Assembly: GCF_008087625.1 (NCBI RefSeq)
Contig: NZ_CP042997.1
Coordinates: 9,610,001 to 9,674,000 of the forward strand
Direction: 5' to 3'
DNA length: 64,000 bases
Origin: Aquisphaera giovannonii
Lineage (GTDB): Bacteria; Planctomycetota; Planctomycetia; Isosphaerales; Isosphaeraceae
In this document: positions 60,846-64,000 of the stretch, piece by piece
Layout: each line of letters starts with the position of its first letter
How positions within the stretch are numbered: position 1 is the stretch's first letter
The notes under the pieces: generated by a model
Seen by the model: only the letters and a program-made list of their open reading frames with translations
The model's database searches: none
Told to the model about the DNA's origin: nothing
Position numbers and translations under genes: made by a program

Positions 60846-63596
60846 TCAGTTGGCGATCTCGGACGACGCCGTCGGACCGACCTGGTCCGGGTCGGCCCCG
60901 GGTCCGGGATCCCCGCGCCTGCCGGTGGCGAAATCGGCCGGCTCGGGCGATTCCGGTCGCCGCCCCGCCGGGGTGCGGAACTCGATCGGGCCGGGGATCG
61001 GGTGCTCCTCCGAGGCGAGGCGGGCCCAGCCCTCGCGGTCGAGGACCACCGCCGCGGCCCCTTCGCCCGGCTGCGACACCCAGGCCGTTCCGCCGATGTC
61101 GTACTGGTTCCGCTCCCCCTGCCACCGGAGGGACCTCGGCTCCCATGGGATGGCCGGGGTGCCCGGCAGCCAGGAGACCAGGCCCCTGGCCTGGACGGCG
61201 CAATCCCCGGCGCGGACGGTGAGCGGCGCCTCGGGGGTGAAGCCGGAGAGCCGGATCGGCGCCTCGCCCGCGGCGAACGTGAAGCGGTCCAGGGACAGCG
61301 TCCGGCCCGACCCGGAGCCCCCGCCGAGGAACCGCACCGTCACCCCCGAGCCGGGCCGGCCGGCCGCGGGCACGATCATCGTCTGCTTCAGGTCGGCCTT
61401 CGCTCCGCCGATGGCGTTGACCTCGATGCCGTGCCGGAAGCCGCGGAACCACCCGCCCTCGACGACCAGCTGCCCCCCCTCGGCGACGATCGCCCGGGAG
61501 CCCTCGACTTCCGGCCCCCTGTCCGTGAGGAAGGCGCAGCGGCGAAACTCCGCGGCCCCGGCGGCCCGGATCAGCGGGGGCGGGCCGTCCGGGGAGGCGG
61601 GGGCGGAGGACGGGTATCGGGCCACGATCGTGAGGCCCTCGACGACCAGGTTCGTGGCCGCGCCCGTCACGAGGAGCGGCTGCTTGCCCTTGAGTTCCGC
61701 GACGAGCACGGGGGTCGTCCCCGGCGCGGCCTTGAGCTTGAGCCAGCCGGTGCTCGCCATGACCCGGGGCGCGTCGGGCACGGATACGACCAGGGGCTCC
61801 CGATTGCGCAGCACGACTGAACCTTTGACGCCGACCGCAGCCTCCATGGCCTGGTAGAGGTCCTTCGCCGGCGACTCCCCGCCGTCGGGGTCCAGGACCG
61901 CGATCGGCGAAGTGGGCTGCGCGGGGGCCGTCCCCGCGCCAGCCTCCTTCGCCCGGCCGTCGCGCGGGGCGTCCGCGGCCGGTTGCTTCGAGGCCGGGGA
62001 GGACGTGGCCTTCGCCGTGCCGCCGGCACGCCGGGAGACGATGGACGCGGCGATGGCCAGCGCGATCGCGGCCAGGAGGGCCGCCGCCCAGGGCCAGCGG
62101 CCGCGGAGCCGGGCGGCGAGCGTGCCGGGCGCGGCCGCGGCGACCGGGGCCGCGGGCTGGAGGCCCGAGGAGGATGCCGACCGCTCCCCGGAGAACCACG
62201 GCCTGGGCCTCGCGATCGACTCCGAGAGGGACGGCTCCGGCCCCAGGTCCAGGTAGAGCGGGATCTCCTCCTCGCTGCCGACGGGCTGGTCGCTCGCCGG
62301 GACCGGCGTCGCCGTCGCGACCGCGCTCTCCGGGCCGGATGCGCCCGCCGACGGCATCGGCGGCGGCCCGGCCGCGTCGTAGGCGGCGGCCGGCGTGGCC
62401 GCGACCCCCGCCCCGGCGAACCGGGCCGGCGACGCGGGCTCCGGGATCGGAGTCCTCGAGGGCGGCATGCCGGGCGTGGACGTGGGGGAATCCGGATCGC
62501 CGGGCATGAGGACCCCCGTCGCGATCTCGGGATCGTCCCCGGCCCCAGCGCGGGAGGCCGCCGCGCGGTCGTGGGCCTCGAGGCAGGCGTCGATCGCCTG
62601 GGCCACCTGGAGCGGCGTCCCGAACCGGTCGTCGGGCGACTTCCGCATCATCCTGCGGACGACCTCGGCGAGCGCCTGGGGGATGTCCGGCGCGAACCGC
62701 GAGAGGGGCGCCGGCTCCAGCGCCTGGTGGGCGAAGAGCTTCTCCGGCAGGCTCGGGCTGGGGAACGGGACCTGACCGGCGATCATGTGATAGAACGTGC
62801 AGCCGAGCGAGTAGATGTCGCTGCGGATGTCCGCCGAGTGCGAGTGCCGGGCCTGCTCCGGGGCCACGTAGTCGAACGTGCCGACGGTCGCGCCGTCGCG
62901 GGTCACGCGCTCATCCTCGGCCTTGTTGATCGCCAGCCCGAGGTCGGCCAGCTTGGCGACCCCGTCGTGGGTGACCATCACGTTGTACGGGTTGACGTCG
63001 CGATGGATCAGGTCCTTGCGGTGGGCGTGCTCCAGCCCCAGCGCGATCTGGCGGACGAGGCGCGCGGCCGTGATCGGCGGCATCGGCCCCTGGGCCGCGA
63101 TCAGGCCGCCGATCGTCTTCCCCTCGATGTACTCCATCACCAGGAAGAAGCGGCCGTTGGACTCGCCGAAGTCATAGATCCGCACGAGGTTCTCGTGCTG
63201 GAGCTGGGCGCCGACCCGCGCCTCGCGCTGGAACCGGGCGATGGCCCTCGGGTTGTTCATCCGCTCGGGGGAGAGGATCTTCAGGGCGACCTGCCGGTTG
63301 AGCCGGGAGTCCCGGGCGAGGTAGACCCTCCCCATGCCCCCCTGGCCGATGAGGTCCACCAATACGTAGCGGTCCACGCGGAACCCGCTGGTCCGCCCGG
63401 CCAGCAATTGCTGCGCCTGCCAGAGCGAGAGGAGGCCCCGATGGATGGCCTGCCGCGCCAGGCGGCGGTCCAGGTGCTCCGGCGCGTCCCGCTTCTCCGG
63501 CGGGATCCCTTCCCAGCAGGCGGCCAGGCCCGCGGCGTCGAGCAGCCCGCTCTGGAGACTGGCCTGCCAGAATCGGGAGGTCTGGGGCTCGAGCAT
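60846..63596 (-). CDS. Atypical Ser/Thr kinase with beta-helix-like ectodomain
   Basis: A 916-residue membrane protein. It has an N-terminal planctomycete-type helical module (HLDRRLARQAIHRGLLSLWQ), then a kinase: IGQGGMGRVYLA, Lys106 in VALKIL, HRDVNPYN (199-206) with Asn202 where Lys is typical, and DLG (218-220) instead of DFG. A Pro-rich linker and a membrane segment (AAALLAAIALAIAASIV, about 500-520) follow. The ectodomain has stacked short strands (TNLVVEGLTIVARYPSS; AEGGQLVVEGGWFRGFRHGI) like a right-handed beta-helix. Catalysis may be weakened. It heads an operon with a rhodanese and a propeller-like protein. Confidence 0.85.
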   Translation of the reverse strand: MLEPQTSRFWQASLQSGLLDAAGLAACWEGIPPEKRDAPEHLDRRLARQAIHRGLLSLWQAQQLLAGRTSGFRVDRYVLVDLIGQGGMGRVYLARDSRLNRQVALKILSPERMNNPRAIARFQREARVGAQLQHENLVRIYDFGESNGRFFLVMEYIEGKTIGGLIAAQGPMPPITAARLVRQIALGLEHAHRKDLIHRDVNPYNVMVTHDGVAKLADLGLAINKAEDERVTRDGATVGTFDYVAPEQARHSHSADIRSDIYSLGCTFYHMIAGQVPFPSPSLPEKLFAHQALEPAPLSRFAPDIPQALAEVVRRMMRKSPDDRFGTPLQVAQAIDACLEAHDRAAASRAGAGDDPEIATGVLMPGDPDSPTSTPGMPPSRTPIPEPASPARFAGAGVAATPAAAYDAAGPPPMPSAGASGPESAVATATPVPASDQPVGSEEEIPLYLDLGPEPSLSESIARPRPWFSGERSASSSGLQPAAPVAAAAPGTLAARLRGRWPWAAALLAAIALAIAASIVSRRAGGTAKATSSPASKQPAADAPRDGRAKEAGAGTAPAQPTSPIAVLDPDGGESPAKDLYQAMEAAVGVKGSVVLRNREPLVVSVPDAPRVMASTGWLKLKAAPGTTPVLVAELKGKQPLLVTGAATNLVVEGLTIVARYPSSAPASPDGPPPLIRAAGAAEFRRCAFLTDRGPEVEGSRAIVAEGGQLVVEGGWFRGFRHGIEVNAIGGAKADLKQTMIVPAAGRPGSGVTVRFLGGGSGSGRTLSLDRFTFAAGEAPIRLSGFTPEAPLTVRAGDCAVQARGLVSWLPGTPAIPWEPRSLRWQGERNQYDIGGTAWVSQPGEGAAAVVLDREGWARLASEEHPIPGPIEFRTPAGRRPESPEPADFATGRRGDPGPGADPDQVGPTASSEIAN

Positions 63597-63964
63597 GAGG
63601 CGTCCTGACGTGGGCTGCTGCGCGACGGCGGCGACGCAACGACTCGGCAGCCGGCTCGCGGCACGCCTTCACATCATACCAGATCCGTCGCAGCAAGGCG
63701 CCCGACCGGCCTGCCGCGGCCGAACTTGCGGGCTTTAGGGAGCGATCCTGATCCCCGCCGGGGCGGACGCAAGTGCCGCCGCTTGAGCCCCCTCATCCTC
63801 GCCCGGTATGCTGGTGGGAGCGGGTGTGCAGCCCCGGCCTCGGCCCGGAGGATATTTGGGATGACACGCCGGCACAGATCATGCATGATAGGTTTTCGAT
63901 ATCGTAGCCGGCAGACCGAGGGGCGACGGGCCGTCGCGTCGTGGACCATCCCGGAGGTTGTCGC
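63597..63964. other. Divergent intergenic region
   Basis: This 368-bp gap lies between the leftward kinase and the rightward zinc-ribbon gene. A weak ORF (63726..63968) is not credible. No clear promoter boxes stood out. Confidence 0.5.
63952..63956 (+). promoter_or_regulatory. Ribosome binding site of the right-edge gene
   Basis: GGAGG precedes ATG 63965 by eight bases, which supports that start. Confidence 0.6.
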
Positions 63965-64000
63965 ATGATCCCGGTGTCATGTTCCTGCGGGCGGCGATTC
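63965..64000 (+). CDS. Zinc-ribbon protein, N-terminus only
   Basis: Only the first twelve residues are in view: MIPVSCSCGRRF. A Cys-Ser-Cys-Gly start after a short lead is typical of planctomycete proteins with an N-terminal zinc ribbon (CxCG ... CPxC), some of which continue into kinases or other domains. The rest is outside the window, so the product cannot be named. Confidence 0.6.
   Translation, partial: MIPVSCSCGRRF

Noticed and set aside
63726-63968. Rightward 80-codon frame before the right-edge gene
   Set aside because: It is Arg-rich without motifs and overlaps the better start at 63965, which has GGAGG and a CxCG motif.

Overview
The window is about 70% GC and looks like a planctomycete chromosome, most likely family Isosphaeraceae. 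This is inferred from a DUF1559 pseudopilin-like protein, a PEP-CTERM protein, three large Ser/Thr kinases with C-terminal accessory domains, an FHA protein, ECF-type sigma signalling, and an rsmH gene outside any ftsL/ftsI/mraZ cluster. No rRNA, tRNA or CRISPR array was seen.

Region 1 (1 to about 28,470, all genes leftward) is the structural and packaging cassette of a tailed bacteriophage, either a prophage or a gene-transfer-agent-like remnant. In transcription order it runs: a small Cys-rich protein, a membrane-anchored protein, a papain-like cysteine peptidase, several tiny membrane proteins (likely lysis module), a possible small terminase, TerL, portal, coiled-coil scaffold, SU10-type major capsid protein, head-completion candidates, a block of large adhesive or fibre proteins (lectin-like, 60-bp tandem-repeat, and a 1254-residue lectin plus glycoside-hydrolase protein), then tail terminator, tail tube, a tail-assembly chaperone pair joined by an apparent -1 ribosomal frameshift at a C CCA AAA slippery site, a short tape-measure candidate, and distal tail or baseplate proteins up to the left edge. 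No integrase, repressor or replication gene is in view. The left end runs off the window.

Region 2 (28.5 to 34.4 kb) is host accessory sequence: a degenerate receiver protein, a hemolysin III-type membrane protein, a PEP-CTERM secreted protein, a PadR regulator overlapping its membrane partner, an 0.9-kb stretch without a convincing gene, and a minimal AraC-type regulator.

Region 3 (34.4 to 45.8 kb) holds a leftward rsmH, LysM-protein and Ser/Thr-kinase operon, a GT87-like membrane glycosyltransferase, a pseudo-receiver, a near-perfect 38-bp inverted-repeat element, a HAD hydrolase, a PII protein without Tyr51, and two small lipoproteins.

Region 4 (45.8 to 57.6 kb, mostly rightward) holds a primary-type sigma factor, the DUF1559 protein with a downstream lipoprotein, a CAP-domain protein, and a signalling block: membrane coiled-coil protein, FHA protein, membrane Ser/Thr kinase, coiled-coil membrane protein, ECF sigma factor and zinc-motif partner.

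Region 5 (57.7 to 63.6 kb, leftward) is a three-gene operon of an atypical Ser/Thr kinase with a beta-helix-like ectodomain, a secreted tandem-rhodanese protein and a secreted beta-propeller-like protein. At the right edge a zinc-ribbon protein gene begins.
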